This document shows, piece after piece, positions 27,155 to 35,915 of a DNA stretch of 64,000 nucleotides. The notes under the pieces are model-generated. The model did not search any database. It was not told the DNA's origin and saw only the letters and a program-made list of their open reading frames with translations. Position numbers and translations under genes: made by a program. The stretch's first letter is position 1, and each line of letters starts with the position of its first letter. Source of the DNA: CALMEC01 sp963765105 (GTDB lineage: Bacteria; Actinomycetota; Thermoleophilia; Miltoncostaeales; Miltoncostaeaceae); the NCBI GenBank assembly GCA_963765105.1, contig CAVXUW010000004.1, forward strand, positions 124,001 through 188,000, given 5' to 3'.

Positions 27155-28516
27155 TTAGGGACCCTCGGCGCCGAGCGACGGGAGTGAGGCGCGGCGTTCG
27201 GTGAGATACGAGGTGGTGTAAACGCCTTCGCGGAACGAGAGTTCCCCGGCAATATCGCGCAGCAGGTCCATCGTCGTGGCGACGCCGGCGATCTGCGTCT
27301 CGTCGAGAGCCCGGGCCATGCGCGCAACAGCCTTTGGCCGATCCGGCGCCCACACGCAGAGCTTGGCAATGAGCGAGTCGTAGAAGGCAGGAACCACCAT
27401 CTGCGGATGACAGTAGGTGTCGACACGGATGCCGGGACCTTGGGCGATACGAAATTCCGTCAAGCGACCGGCCGACGGCATGAATCCCTTCGCGGGGTCC
27501 TCCGCGTTGATGCGACATTCGATGGCATGACCATTCGCCTCGGCGATCCCGGTGCGTGAGAGGAGGCCACCTTGCGCGACGCGCAACTGCTCGGCCACCA
27601 GATCAAGCCCGGTGACCAGCTCCGTCACGGGGTGCTCCACCTGAAGGCGTGCGTTCAACTCAAGGAAGTAGAAGTTGCCGGCGGCGTCAACGAGGAACTC
27701 CATCGTGCCCGCGCTCTTGTACGCCCACACGCGCGCGGCACGCAGACAGGCCTCGTGCATGGCGGTGCGGGTGGCCGCGGGAAGGTTGGGTGCAGGGGCC
27801 TCCTCCACGACCTTTTGGTGGCGGCGTTGGATGGAGCACTCCCGGTCGCCGCAGACGAGCACCCCGCCGAGGCCGTCCGCCATGATCTGCACTTCGACGT
27901 GACGAGCTCCCTCCAAGAGCTTCTCGACGTAGAGCGAACCGTCAGAGAACGCCGCAAGAGCTTCGGTCTGGGCGACGTCAAAGGCGGTGGGAAGCTCATC
28001 GGCCGACTCCACACGACGCATCCCCCGTCCCCCGCCCCCTGCCGCAGCCTTGAGCAGCACCGGGTACCCCGCCGATTCGGCGGCGGCGAGGGCCTCAGCG
28101 ACGTCACTCACCGGGCCGTCGGAGCCACCCAGAACCGGCAAGCCCGCATCCTTGGCCGCGTTCTTGGCGTCGACCTTGTCGCTCATCCGGGCCATCACGT
28201 CCGGCGACGGACCTACGAAGGTGATCCCGTTGTCGGCGCACGCTCGGGCAAAGTCGGGGTTCTCCGAGAGAAAACCGTACCCCGGGTGCACCGCCGTGCA
28301 GCCGGTCACCTCGGCCGCACCGATCACGTTGGGGATCGAGAGATACGACTGTCCGGCGGGAGGCGGTCCCACACAAACCGCCTCGTCGGCCAACTCTACG
28401 GCCAGGCTCTCCGCGTCGGCGGTGGAGTAGATGGCGACCGTGGGAATGTCCATCTCCCGCGCCGTTCTGATGATTCGCACGGCGATCTCGCCGCGGTTGG
28501 CGATGAGAAGCTTCAC
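27155..28516 (-). CDS. accC: biotin carboxylase of acetyl-/acyl-CoA carboxylase
   Basis: AccC carboxylates biotin on its carrier protein using ATP and bicarbonate. The 453-residue protein has LLIANRGEIAVRIIRTAREM at the start, GYGFLSENPDFA, the ATP-grasp glycine loop KAAAGGGGRGMRRV, and the catalytic region FLELNARLQVEHPVTELVTG. Its start overlaps by four bases the end of the carrier fusion gene just upstream, so carrier and carboxylase are made together. Confidence 0.96.
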   Translation of the reverse strand: MKLLIANRGEIAVRIIRTAREMDIPTVAIYSTADAESLAVELADEAVCVGPPPAGQSYLSIPNVIGAAEVTGCTAVHPGYGFLSENPDFARACADNGITFVGPSPDVMARMSDKVDAKNAAKDAGLPVLGGSDGPVSDVAEALAAAESAGYPVLLKAAAGGGGRGMRRVESADELPTAFDVAQTEALAAFSDGSLYVEKLLEGARHVEVQIMADGLGGVLVCGDRECSIQRRHQKVVEEAPAPNLPAATRTAMHEACLRAARVWAYKSAGTMEFLVDAAGNFYFLELNARLQVEHPVTELVTGLDLVAEQLRVAQGGLLSRTGIAEANGHAIECRINAEDPAKGFMPSAGRLTEFRIAQGPGIRVDTYCHPQMVVPAFYDSLIAKLCVWAPDRPKAVARMARALDETQIAGVATTMDLLRDIAGELSFREGVYTTSYLTERRASLPSLGAEGP

Positions 28517-30273
28517 GGCTCGATCAAGAAGAGCAGGGTTCCGTACTCAACGGCCTCGGCATTTTCCAGGGCGATCGTACGCACCGTTCCGGCGTGGTCG
28601 GCGACGATTTCGTTGAAGATCTTCATGGCTTCGATGATGCAGAGTGTTTGGCCCTTTGCGACGGTGTCGCCCTCCTGAACATACGGCGCCGCCGTTGGTG
28701 ACGAGGCGCGGTAGAACGTTCCAACGATGGGGCTTTCCACGCGAACCAGACCGTCACCCTCCGGCTCGGCCACACCGGCAGTGTCGCCTCCTCCGGCACG
28801 AGGAGCCGACGCCGGACCAGATCGGCGCACGGTCACCCGCGCGCCACCGACCTCAACACTCACCTCCGCCTCAGATGAGTTTTCGATCACGTCGACGAGG
28901 GTCTCGATCAGCCCACGATCGACTGACGGCGCTGAGAGGCCATCGGTGGCCTCCCCCACGAGCGACTGACGGCGGGCAAAAAGTCGTGTTGATGCCTCGG
29001 GGAACATTGCCCACAGGAGGAGGTCCTCCTCCGACAAGCCGCTCGGTGCGTCGCCGGCTATTGCCGCGAGGTCGGCGTTGTTGGGCGGGTCGGGGGCAGA
29101 TGCAACGTCGGCGGCATCCCGCGCGCCCTGCGCCACGTCACCGCGGAGACGCCCGTATGTCCCGTGGATCGCCTGCACGAGTGTTGGCTCAACCTCGCCC
29201 CAACGCTCCCCATCGACAACGTGACGAATTGCTTGTGCGACGACGGCGGGGCCGAGGGGGTGGGCGAGGGTGAGGTTGCCGGCTTCCTGCGCCACGCGCG
29301 GAACCTCCTCGGCCACCTCAAGCAGTCGATCCATCATTCCCAGACGCGCCAACCGCGACGAGAGCCCAGCTCCAAGGTCAAGGGGCACACCCAACACCGG
29401 ACCCGCTTCGGTCACTTGCGCTTGGCGCAAGCGATCCGGGGGAATCAACGACCACACCATCCCCGCAAGTTCGTTGAGCAGCACGCGATCACATGCAAGC
29501 TCCCGCGAACCACCGGCCAAGGCCGCGCGCATCGTCTCGACCGAGGGGCGAGCCGCCGCCAGCGCTGCGGCACCAACGGCTGCCTGAATTCGCGACGCGC
29601 CGGCTTCGATGCCTTCCACCGCGGCGACCGGTGACAACCCACCGGGGCCCACGAGAGAAAGCTCCACCGGCTTTCCCGTCACCTCCATGATCCGCGGAAC
29701 GAACGACGCCAGCTCGGCAGGACGCTGGTGTCCCGCGCGATCGACAAGGCAGATGACCGACACACCCGGTAGCTCGGCAATCGCCTTCGCCTCATCAAGC
29801 CAGCGCTGATCGCTCGACGCAGGAACGGGCCCAAGGACCAATGTGGGGACGAATTCCGCGCCGTTGGCAACAGCCGCCTCGGCCATCGGGCGGAGCGCTT
29901 CGGCGTCGTTGAGCGGATCGACGACCCGGACGCGGCGCGCCCCGCTCTCGCAGGCGCAGGCAATGAGTCGACGGGCAAGGTCGGCGTCGACGGGTCGCGC
30001 GCCGAACAGGGTGCGACCGGCGACAACAATGCCCACCGGCACCGACTTCGCCGCACGCGCGGCAGCCCGTAGACGGTCCCAGGGACTCTCGGCACGACCT
30101 TCGAGCGCGCCACGGGCACTGAAAATGTCGAGGGCCTCGATGGCCACGGCACCCGATCCCGACAGGCGAGAGGCGACGGCGGCGATCTCCTCGGTGCCAA
30201 TCGCCGCTCCCCACGGATGGGCGGCGAGATCTCGCAGTGTGGTGTCGACGTATCCGACGGGGCCGGTGCTCAC
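28513..30273 (-). CDS. fusion of a degenerate oxaloacetate-decarboxylase-like carboxyltransferase domain with a biotin carboxyl carrier domain
   Basis: The 586-residue protein takes the place of accB. Residues 1-~270 match the HMGL-like carboxyltransferase fold (YVDTTLRD, RVVDPLNDAEAL, GIEAGASRIQAAVG). Residues ~280-460 match the conserved PYC_OADA region (LARLGMMDRLLEVAEEVPRV, LLLWAMFPEASTRLF). The C-terminus from ~505 is a biotinyl domain with EAMKIF and the biotin lysine at 551. The carboxyltransferase metal site is lost. The carbamylated Lys of IKDMAG is Val177 in LVDRAG, the two His of the HxH motif are Val208 and Pro210, and the Gln of DAHQS is missing. It probably serves as a carrier with a non-catalytic scaffold. 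Confidence 0.85.
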   Translation of the reverse strand: MSTGPVGYVDTTLRDLAAHPWGAAIGTEEIAAVASRLSGSGAVAIEALDIFSARGALEGRAESPWDRLRAAARAAKSVPVGIVVAGRTLFGARPVDADLARRLIACACESGARRVRVVDPLNDAEALRPMAEAAVANGAEFVPTLVLGPVPASSDQRWLDEAKAIAELPGVSVICLVDRAGHQRPAELASFVPRIMEVTGKPVELSLVGPGGLSPVAAVEGIEAGASRIQAAVGAAALAAARPSVETMRAALAGGSRELACDRVLLNELAGMVWSLIPPDRLRQAQVTEAGPVLGVPLDLGAGLSSRLARLGMMDRLLEVAEEVPRVAQEAGNLTLAHPLGPAVVAQAIRHVVDGERWGEVEPTLVQAIHGTYGRLRGDVAQGARDAADVASAPDPPNNADLAAIAGDAPSGLSEEDLLLWAMFPEASTRLFARRQSLVGEATDGLSAPSVDRGLIETLVDVIENSSEAEVSVEVGGARVTVRRSGPASAPRAGGGDTAGVAEPEGDGLVRVESPIVGTFYRASSPTAAPYVQEGDTVAKGQTLCIIEAMKIFNEIVADHAGTVRTIALENAEAVEYGTLLFLIEP

Positions 30274-30824
30274 ACGCGGCTCACATACTGGCGGGTGCGT
30301 GTGTCGATCTTCAGGGTGTCTCCCTCATTGACGAACAGGGGTACGTTGACGGTGGCCCCGGTTTCCAGTTCGGCGGGTTTGGTGACGTTGGAGACGGTGT
30401 CGCCCTTCGCCCCGGGGTCGGTGCGCACAACCGCAAGCTCGACCGCGATGGGCAACTCCACACGAAACGGGGCGTCGCGGATGATGAGCACCTGCACCTC
30501 GGTGTTCGGGGCCAGCAGGTCACGGTTCTCAACATCGGACCCGGGGAAGTTGATCTGCTCGTAGCTCTCCGTGTCCATCAGAACCAGGTCGGCGCCGTCC
30601 TCGTAAAGGAACTGCATGTTCTTGGTCTGGGTGGTGACGCGCGTGAGCTTCTCTCCTGCGCGGAAAGTCTTGTCGACAACGGACCCGCTTGCCAAGTTCT
30701 TCAGCTTCGTGCGCACGAAGGCGCCGCCCTTACCGGGTTTGACGTGCTGAAACTCAACGACCGTGCTGAGCTGGCCGTCGACCTCGATCACAAATCCGTT
30801 CTTCAACTCGTTGGTCGAGATCAC
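30270..30824 (-). CDS. efp: translation elongation factor P
   Basis: EF-P rescues ribosomes stalled at polyproline. The 184-residue protein has the three beta-barrel domains of the family, beginning ISTNELKNGFVIEVDGQL. The tip loop is VKPGKGGAFVR, with an unshielded lysine as in Actinobacteria, where modification differs from the EpmA type. It shares four bases with the start of the carrier fusion gene and lies 25 bases after pepP. Confidence 0.96.
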   Translation of the reverse strand: MISTNELKNGFVIEVDGQLSTVVEFQHVKPGKGGAFVRTKLKNLASGSVVDKTFRAGEKLTRVTTQTKNMQFLYEDGADLVLMDTESYEQINFPGSDVENRDLLAPNTEVQVLIIRDAPFRVELPIAVELAVVRTDPGAKGDTVSNVTKPAELETGATVNVPLFVNEGDTLKIDTRTRQYVSRV

Positions 30825-30849
30825 GCGTCCTCCAAACGCGGGGGTGTCG

Positions 30850-31929
30850 TCAAGAATCTACCGTCATGAGCGTCTTGGGAAAGCCTGTCAGCACGCGACA
30901 GCCGTCCTCGGTCACCACGCAGAGGTCCTCGATACGAACACCGCCGATGCCGGGAAGGTAGATGCCCGGTTCAATGGTGATCGTCATTCCGGCCTCAAGC
31001 GTATCGGTGCTCTGCGGACGCGCCGACGGCGCTTCGTGAACGTCGAGGCCAACACCATGTCCTAAGCCATGACGAAACTGCTCGCCGAGACCGGCAGCAG
31101 TAATGATGTCGCGAGCCACGGCGTCGAGATCAACCCCGGCGATACCCGGTGACACCGCAGCGAGAGCGGCGGCCTGAGCCTCGTGACAGACGGAGTAGGC
31201 GGTGGCCAGCTCATCCGGCAGCGGGCCGGTGGCAAAGGTGCGCGTGCAGTCCGAGGCGTAACCGTCGACGACGGAGCCCATGTCGATGGTCACGAGGGTG
31301 TTTGCGGGTATCGGCACGTCGGCCGGCACGGCGTGGGGCTGGGCCCCGCGCTCACCCGACGCGACGATGGTGTCGAAGCTCTCCCCGGTGGCACCGGCAG
31401 TGCGCATGATGCCGTGAAGCTCCCAGGCCACCTCACGCTCGGTGCGTCCGCGAAAGAGGCCATTGGCGCAGGCGGCAAACGCCGTGTCGGCGATCTCGCT
31501 GGCACGGGCCATGGCGGCGATCTCGTCGGACTCCTTGTAAAGACGCACGTTTTCGACGCGGTTGCTCGTCGGAACCAGGGTCACACCGGCGAGACCCGCG
31601 GCGAGCTTCTCATGACGGCTGACGGTCACCTCACCCGCTTCGAAGCCCAGGCGTCCGCCCGGAATCTCCTCCGCGATCACCGCCGAGAGTTTTTCGTGCA
31701 AGTCGCGTCCAGCCTCGATGACCTCCACGCCGCGCGTCTGCTTGGCGGCGGCCTCGAGGTAGCGGAAGTCGGTGAACAGCACCCGGCGATTCACCGTGAG
31801 CAGCACGATGCCGTTCGACCCGACATATCCGCAGGCGTAGCGCACGTTGGTGAGATCAGTGATGAGCAGCGCGTCGATCTCGTTGCCGAGACCGGTGACG
31901 AGGCGCTCCTGGCGGCCCTCATAGTTCAT
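30850..31929 (-). CDS. pepP: Xaa-Pro aminopeptidase (M24)
   Basis: The 359-residue metallopeptidase removes N-terminal residues before proline. The metal ligands of the pita-bread fold are visible: Asp in VTIDMGSVVDGYASDCTRTF (two aspartates), His in HGLGHGVGLDVHE, and Glu in GMTITIEPGIYLPGIGGVRIED. A creatinase-like N-terminal domain precedes it. The gene sits between aroQ and efp, the usual actinobacterial position, overlapping aroQ by four bases. Confidence 0.95.
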   Translation of the reverse strand: MNYEGRQERLVTGLGNEIDALLITDLTNVRYACGYVGSNGIVLLTVNRRVLFTDFRYLEAAAKQTRGVEVIEAGRDLHEKLSAVIAEEIPGGRLGFEAGEVTVSRHEKLAAGLAGVTLVPTSNRVENVRLYKESDEIAAMARASEIADTAFAACANGLFRGRTEREVAWELHGIMRTAGATGESFDTIVASGERGAQPHAVPADVPIPANTLVTIDMGSVVDGYASDCTRTFATGPLPDELATAYSVCHEAQAAALAAVSPGIAGVDLDAVARDIITAAGLGEQFRHGLGHGVGLDVHEAPSARPQSTDTLEAGMTITIEPGIYLPGIGGVRIEDLCVVTEDGCRVLTGFPKTLMTVDS

Positions 31930-32360
31930 GCGAGTGCTTTCTGCAGGATGTGAAGGGCATCACGGTAGCCGTCGGGGCCCTTGCCCCACACCGCTCCGAC
32001 TGCCAGGTCGCGAATCACCGAGATCTTTCGGTGGGGCTCGCGTTCCTCGATGTTCGAGAGGTGTACCTCGACAAACGGCACGCCGAGGGTCTCCAACGCG
32101 TCGCGAATCGACCACTGGTAGTGCGTCCAGGCGCCGGGGTTCACGATCACGCCGTCGACGTTACCCATCAAGCCGTGGACGTGTTCGAGGAAGAGGCCTT
32201 CGTGATTCGTTTGGAACGGTGTGATGTCCATCCCGATTTCCTCACCCCACGTACGCACCTGCGTCTCGAGTTCCGCGAGCGTGACCGTGCCGTAGTGAAC
32301 GGCGGGGCGCCGGCCCAGCATGTTGAGATTGGGGCCGTGGAGGAGGGCGACGCGGCTCAT
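31926..32360 (-). CDS. aroQ: 3-dehydroquinate dehydratase, type II
   Basis: This 144-residue enzyme does the third step of the shikimate pathway. The type II signature LLHGPNLNMLGRRPAVHYG contains the catalytic tyrosine region. NHEGLFLEHVHGL, IVNPGAWTHYQWSIRDAL and VEVHLSNIEEREPHRK hold the other active-site residues. It overlaps aroB upstream by four bases. Confidence 0.96.
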   Translation of the reverse strand: MSRVALLHGPNLNMLGRRPAVHYGTVTLAELETQVRTWGEEIGMDITPFQTNHEGLFLEHVHGLMGNVDGVIVNPGAWTHYQWSIRDALETLGVPFVEVHLSNIEEREPHRKISVIRDLAVGAVWGKGPDGYRDALHILQKALA

Positions 32361-33448
32361 GCACGCAACTCATCGATGGCAGCCACCACAACGTCATGAT
32401 CGGGGTTCTGGCGGATCACCGGGTCACCGGCAGTGGTGAGGAGAACCATGTTGAGTGCAGTGGCGTCGGCTTTTTTGTCGCGTCCCATCGCCGCAAGAAT
32501 CTCAGATGTGGCCACCCCGGGGTCGAGCACGGTGGGCAAGTTGTGCCGATCGAAAAGTGCGTGGGTGCGTTCACGCCACACCGGGTCGAGAGAGAGGTGG
32601 TGTTCCGAGATCCGAAGTGCCGCCAACACTCCGAGCGAGATGGCCTCGCCATGCAGGTAGCGGTGGTAGCCGGCGGCCGCTTCGATGCCATGACCGACGG
32701 TGTGGCCCAGGTTCAGCGTCGCGCGTATTCCCAGGTCGCGCTCGTCTTGGGCGACCACGCCAAGCTTGTGAGCAACGCAGCGCTCGATGAGGCGTTGCAG
32801 GGCCTCTGGGGGACCGGGGAGCGTTGGCCAAGCCTCGACGTCGGCGAAGAGCGCCTCACCGGAAAGCAAGCCGTACTTGATCACCTCGGCGAACCCGGCC
32901 GACAGCTCACGCGCAGGCAGGGTGTTGAGGGTGTCGGTGTCCATGACCACGAGGTCGGGTTGCCAGATCGCCCCAACGTAGTTCTTGCCTTCGGGCAGGT
33001 CGATGCCGGTTTTGCCACCAATGGCCGAGTCGACCATGGCAAGGAGCGTCGTCGGGACATGCACCAGGCGTACTCCACGTTGATAGCTGGCGGCGAGGAA
33101 ACCGGCGAGGTCGCCGACGACTCCTCCTCCGACAGCCACGACAACGTCGGTGCGCCGGATTCCCTCACGGGCAGCCACACGAGTGAGTCGCTCCAGCTCG
33201 CCGAACGACTTCGACGGTTCGCCCGCAGGAACACTGGCGCGCACGACTCGATAGCCGACAACCGCGGCGGCGTGGGCCACACGGGCGGCGGTGGGCGCAA
33301 CGTTGACATCACTGACGACGAAGGCGCTCGTCCCCGCTGCCGGGGGCGGCAGAAGTGCCGCGAGGCGGTCGACCGTTCCAGCACCGATCACCACCGGGAA
33401 GGTGTGCGCGGAGATGTCCGCCGTGATCATCGTGTCAGTCGGCGCCAC
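32357..33448 (-). CDS. aroB: 3-dehydroquinate synthase
   Basis: AroB converts DAHP to 3-dehydroquinate with NAD and a metal. Typical segments are VVAVGGGVVGDLAGFLAASYQRG, VPTTLLAMVDSAIGGKTGID, YGLLSGEALF and NLGHTVGHGIEA (metal ligands). The GTG at 33448 lies two bases past the aroK stop; ATG 33430 would shorten it by six residues. Length is 363 residues. Confidence 0.96.
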   Translation of the reverse strand: MAPTDTMITADISAHTFPVVIGAGTVDRLAALLPPPAAGTSAFVVSDVNVAPTAARVAHAAAVVGYRVVRASVPAGEPSKSFGELERLTRVAAREGIRRTDVVVAVGGGVVGDLAGFLAASYQRGVRLVHVPTTLLAMVDSAIGGKTGIDLPEGKNYVGAIWQPDLVVMDTDTLNTLPARELSAGFAEVIKYGLLSGEALFADVEAWPTLPGPPEALQRLIERCVAHKLGVVAQDERDLGIRATLNLGHTVGHGIEAAAGYHRYLHGEAISLGVLAALRISEHHLSLDPVWRERTHALFDRHNLPTVLDPGVATSEILAAMGRDKKADATALNMVLLTTAGDPVIRQNPDHDVVVAAIDELRA

Positions 33449-33450
33449 GA

Positions 33451-33963
33451 CTACGGGCCCGCTGTCTCTCGCGTGAGTGCCCAGGCGACGACGCGGGCGG
33501 CGACATCGTCGATCGGGTCGTCCGCACTCACCTCGAGGTGGGCGACATCACGGTAGAGTTCCTCGCGTTCGGCCGCGCGACGCAGAAAGCGATCACGGTC
33601 CTGAGCAAGGGGCCGATCGGAGCCGCTGACACGCTTCCATGCCACCTCCGGGCTGACGCGCAGCCACACCACTGAGGTGGTGCGACCCAGCAGGTCGCGT
33701 GTGCGAGCGCTCACGACGGCGCCGCCGCCGAGGGCAAGCACACCAGCGGGTTCGCTCTGAACGATGCCGCGGATCACATCCTCCTCGGTACGGCGAAACC
33801 ACAGCTCACCGCGTTTGCTGAAGATCTCCGGGATGGTGAGCCCGGCCTGCTCCTCAATGGCGCGGTCGGCGTCAAGGAACGTGACGCCAAGGCGAGCGCC
33901 TACCCGGCGACCGACCGCGGACTTGCCGGCCCCCATGTAGCCGGCCAGGGTGATCCACTTCAC
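33451..33963 (-). CDS. aroK: shikimate kinase
   Basis: The 170-residue kinase phosphorylates shikimate at O3. Walker A is AGYMGAGKSAVGRRV; the shikimate-binding residues are in LDADRAIEE and RGELWFRRTE; the glycine loop LALGGGAVV and the lid RPLAQDR follow. It overlaps the aroC stop by four bases in the aroC-K-B-Q operon. Confidence 0.96.
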   Translation of the reverse strand: MKWITLAGYMGAGKSAVGRRVGARLGVTFLDADRAIEEQAGLTIPEIFSKRGELWFRRTEEDVIRGIVQSEPAGVLALGGGAVVSARTRDLLGRTTSVVWLRVSPEVAWKRVSGSDRPLAQDRDRFLRRAAEREELYRDVAHLEVSADDPIDDVAARVVAWALTRETAGP

Positions 33964-35120
33964 GCCGTCAGTTCGGCCCGGTAGCGCTCAACGGCGCCGT
34001 CGAGTTGGGCCATGTTGTCGCCGCCGAACTTCTCGAGGAGGGCCTGGGCCAGGACGAAGGCCACAGCCGCCTCCCCCACCACAGCCGCCGCGGGTACCGC
34101 GCAGATGTCGGAGCGTTCCTTGAACGCCTTCTCGGCTTCCTTCGTCGCGATGTTGACCGACGCGAGGGGCCGGCTGAGCGTCGAGATCGGCTTCATCACG
34201 GCACGCACAAGCAGCGGCTCGCCATGGGTCATACCTCCCTCGATCCCGCCGGAGCGGTTGGTCTTGCGGTAGTACCCGCGTTCCTCGCTCCAGAAGATCT
34301 CGTCATGCGACTCGCTCCCCGGGGTTCGACCGAGGTCGAAGCCGGCGCCCAGCTCGACGCCCTTGATGGCCTGAATTGACATGAGCGCATGGCCGAGACG
34401 ACCGTCGAGGCGCGTGTCCTGGCTTACGTGCGACCCCAGACCGGGGATGAGGCCGAAGGCCCACACCTCAAACACGCCGCCGAGCGTGTCGTGCGACTGC
34501 CCCGCCGCCTTGATGGCGGCCTTCATCCGCTCCGACGCCTCGGGATCGAGGCACCGCACCGGGCTGTCGTCCACACCATCGAAGTCGCTGAGCCTGAGGT
34601 TGTCTCGTAGCGGCACGGACTCCTCCCCGATCCGCACGACGTGGCTGCGAATCTCGATACCGACGTGGCGCAGCAACGCCTTGGCCACAGCGCCAGCGGC
34701 AACCCGGGCGGCGGTCTCACGGGCACTGGCACGCTCGAGGATGTTGCGCAGGTCGTTGGTGCCGTACTTCTGCATGCCGGCCTGGTCGGCGTGGCCGGGC
34801 CGCGGGATGGTGATGGGCTCCACATCGCTCTCGGGTTCCCAAATCGCCATGCGATCGCGTTCCCAGTTCTTGAAATCGAGGTTCACGATCTCGAGCGCGA
34901 CCGGACTTCCGAGGGTGACCCCGTGACGGATTCCCGACTTCACCTGAACGCGGTCGGTTTCAATCTTCATGCGCCCGCCACGACCGTAGCCAAGCTGGCG
35001 ACGCGCGAGGTCACCGTCGATGTCGTCGGGAGTGAGCGCGAGACCGGCTGGGAGCCCTTCAACCAGGGCGATAAGGGCAGGGCCGTGCGACTCCCCCGCC
35101 GTGCGATACGTCAAAGGCAT
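33960..35120 (-). CDS. aroC: chorismate synthase
   Basis: AroC makes chorismate from EPSP with reduced FMN. The 386-residue sequence has the family signatures YRTAGESHGPALIALVEGLP, RRQLGYGRGGRMKIE, RPGHADQAGMQKYG with ERASARETAARVAAGAVAK, and GGIEGGMTHGEPLLVRAVMKP. It is the first gene of the aroC-K-B-Q-pepP-efp run. A hairpin separates it from the pilus operon upstream. Confidence 0.97.
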   Translation of the reverse strand: MPLTYRTAGESHGPALIALVEGLPAGLALTPDDIDGDLARRQLGYGRGGRMKIETDRVQVKSGIRHGVTLGSPVALEIVNLDFKNWERDRMAIWEPESDVEPITIPRPGHADQAGMQKYGTNDLRNILERASARETAARVAAGAVAKALLRHVGIEIRSHVVRIGEESVPLRDNLRLSDFDGVDDSPVRCLDPEASERMKAAIKAAGQSHDTLGGVFEVWAFGLIPGLGSHVSQDTRLDGRLGHALMSIQAIKGVELGAGFDLGRTPGSESHDEIFWSEERGYYRKTNRSGGIEGGMTHGEPLLVRAVMKPISTLSRPLASVNIATKEAEKAFKERSDICAVPAAAVVGEAAVAFVLAQALLEKFGGDNMAQLDGAVERYRAELTA

Positions 35121-35153
35121 TCGGGGATCCTACAAGCCGCCCCAAAATGCCGA

Positions 35154-35173
35154 CGGGGCGCCGAAGCGCCCCG
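35154..35173 (-). terminator. 8-bp hairpin with CGAA tetraloop between pilus operon and aroC
   Basis: CGGGGCGC-CGAA-GCGCCCCG is a perfect stem 28 bases past the stop of the pilP-like gene and before aroC. The same CGAA loop on a GC-rich stem recurs downstream of both pilins. It has no U-tract, so termination is inferred from position and recurrence. Confidence 0.6.
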
Positions 35174-35201
35174 CCAGGAATTTCATGTGACTGCGTTGGC
35201 G

Positions 35202-35915
35202 CTAAACCTCGGCCGTGATCGATTTCACCGCGATGACAAACTCGCCGGCAGTTGGATGAGTGAGTTTGTTGGACTCGCCCACCTTGATCGCGACGGTGTC
35301 ATCACCGCCAGGAAGAGAGCCGGCGTTCAGCTTGAGGGTCATCGCGTCGGCGGTGATCGCCTGCACCGTGAACTGGCCCGAAACCACGTCCCCGACCTTG
35401 ACCGTCTGAGGTTTCTCCGTTGACATCGATGCTCGCGGAAAAGCCGGTTGAGACTGGCGACGGTACCGGGGTGGTGCTCCCCGTGCCGGTGCCACCGGAG
35501 CTGGTGCCACCCGAGCCCCCGCCACCCGTGGCGGGAGGGGTGACGGGCACCTCAATCGTTGGGGTGCCGCCCGAGAGACCTCCGGTCGCCGGGGTCGTGG
35601 GTGCTGCCTCAACTTTCGGGGGAACCGGCGAAACGAAGATCTTCCCGGCACGCGTGACGGGAGAAGCCGTCGTAGCTGCGGAACGTGGGTTTCGACGGAT
35701 CGGCCCCGAGGTACGCACCCGAGTGCTTTGGTCGACGGGTCCTCCACCGGAGTGGCGGGGGTGGCGGCGCCGTCCGTCGGAGCGGGGGCTGTCCCGGACG
35801 GGGTTGGGGCAGATTCTGCTGCGGTGAAGCCGTCGGTCGACCCACCACAGCCGGCGACAAACGCACCGGAGGCAAGTAGGGCGGTTACGGCGCCGATCAT
35901 CCGTGAGCGGCTCAT
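35202..35915 (-). CDS. PilP-like pilus lipoprotein, frame disturbed three times
   Basis: This is the last gene of the pilD-M-N-O run and holds the PilP place. It begins with a lipoprotein signal (TALLASGAFVAGC). The frame is open throughout, but the middle part in that frame is an odd Arg/Pro-rich stretch. Better coding is seen by moving frame near 35717, 35664 and 35412, each consistent with one extra base. The result reads AYLGADPSKPTFRSYDG, then AGKIFVSPVPPKVEAAP, a Gly/Ser/Thr/Pro linker and IDVNGE. It then returns to QTVKVGDVVSGQFTVQAI at the end. Three extra bases restore the frame, so the product might be made with a scrambled middle. Sequence error is the simplest reading. No named PilP match is certain. 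Confidence 0.6.
   Translation of the reverse strand: MSRSRMIGAVTALLASGAFVAGCGGSTDGFTAAESAPTPSGTAPAPTDGAATPATPVEDPSTKALGCVPRGRSVETHVPQLRRLLPSRVPGRSSFRRFPRKLRQHPRPRRPEVSRAAPQRLRCPSPLPPRVAGARVAPAPVAPARGAPPRYRRQSQPAFPRASMSTEKPQTVKVGDVVSGQFTVQAITADAMTLKLNAGSLPGGDDTVAIKVGESNKLTHPTAGEFVIAVKSITAEV

Noticed and set aside
32396..33556. 386-residue plus-strand ORF
   Set aside because: It is antisense to aroB and aroK, both well recognised.
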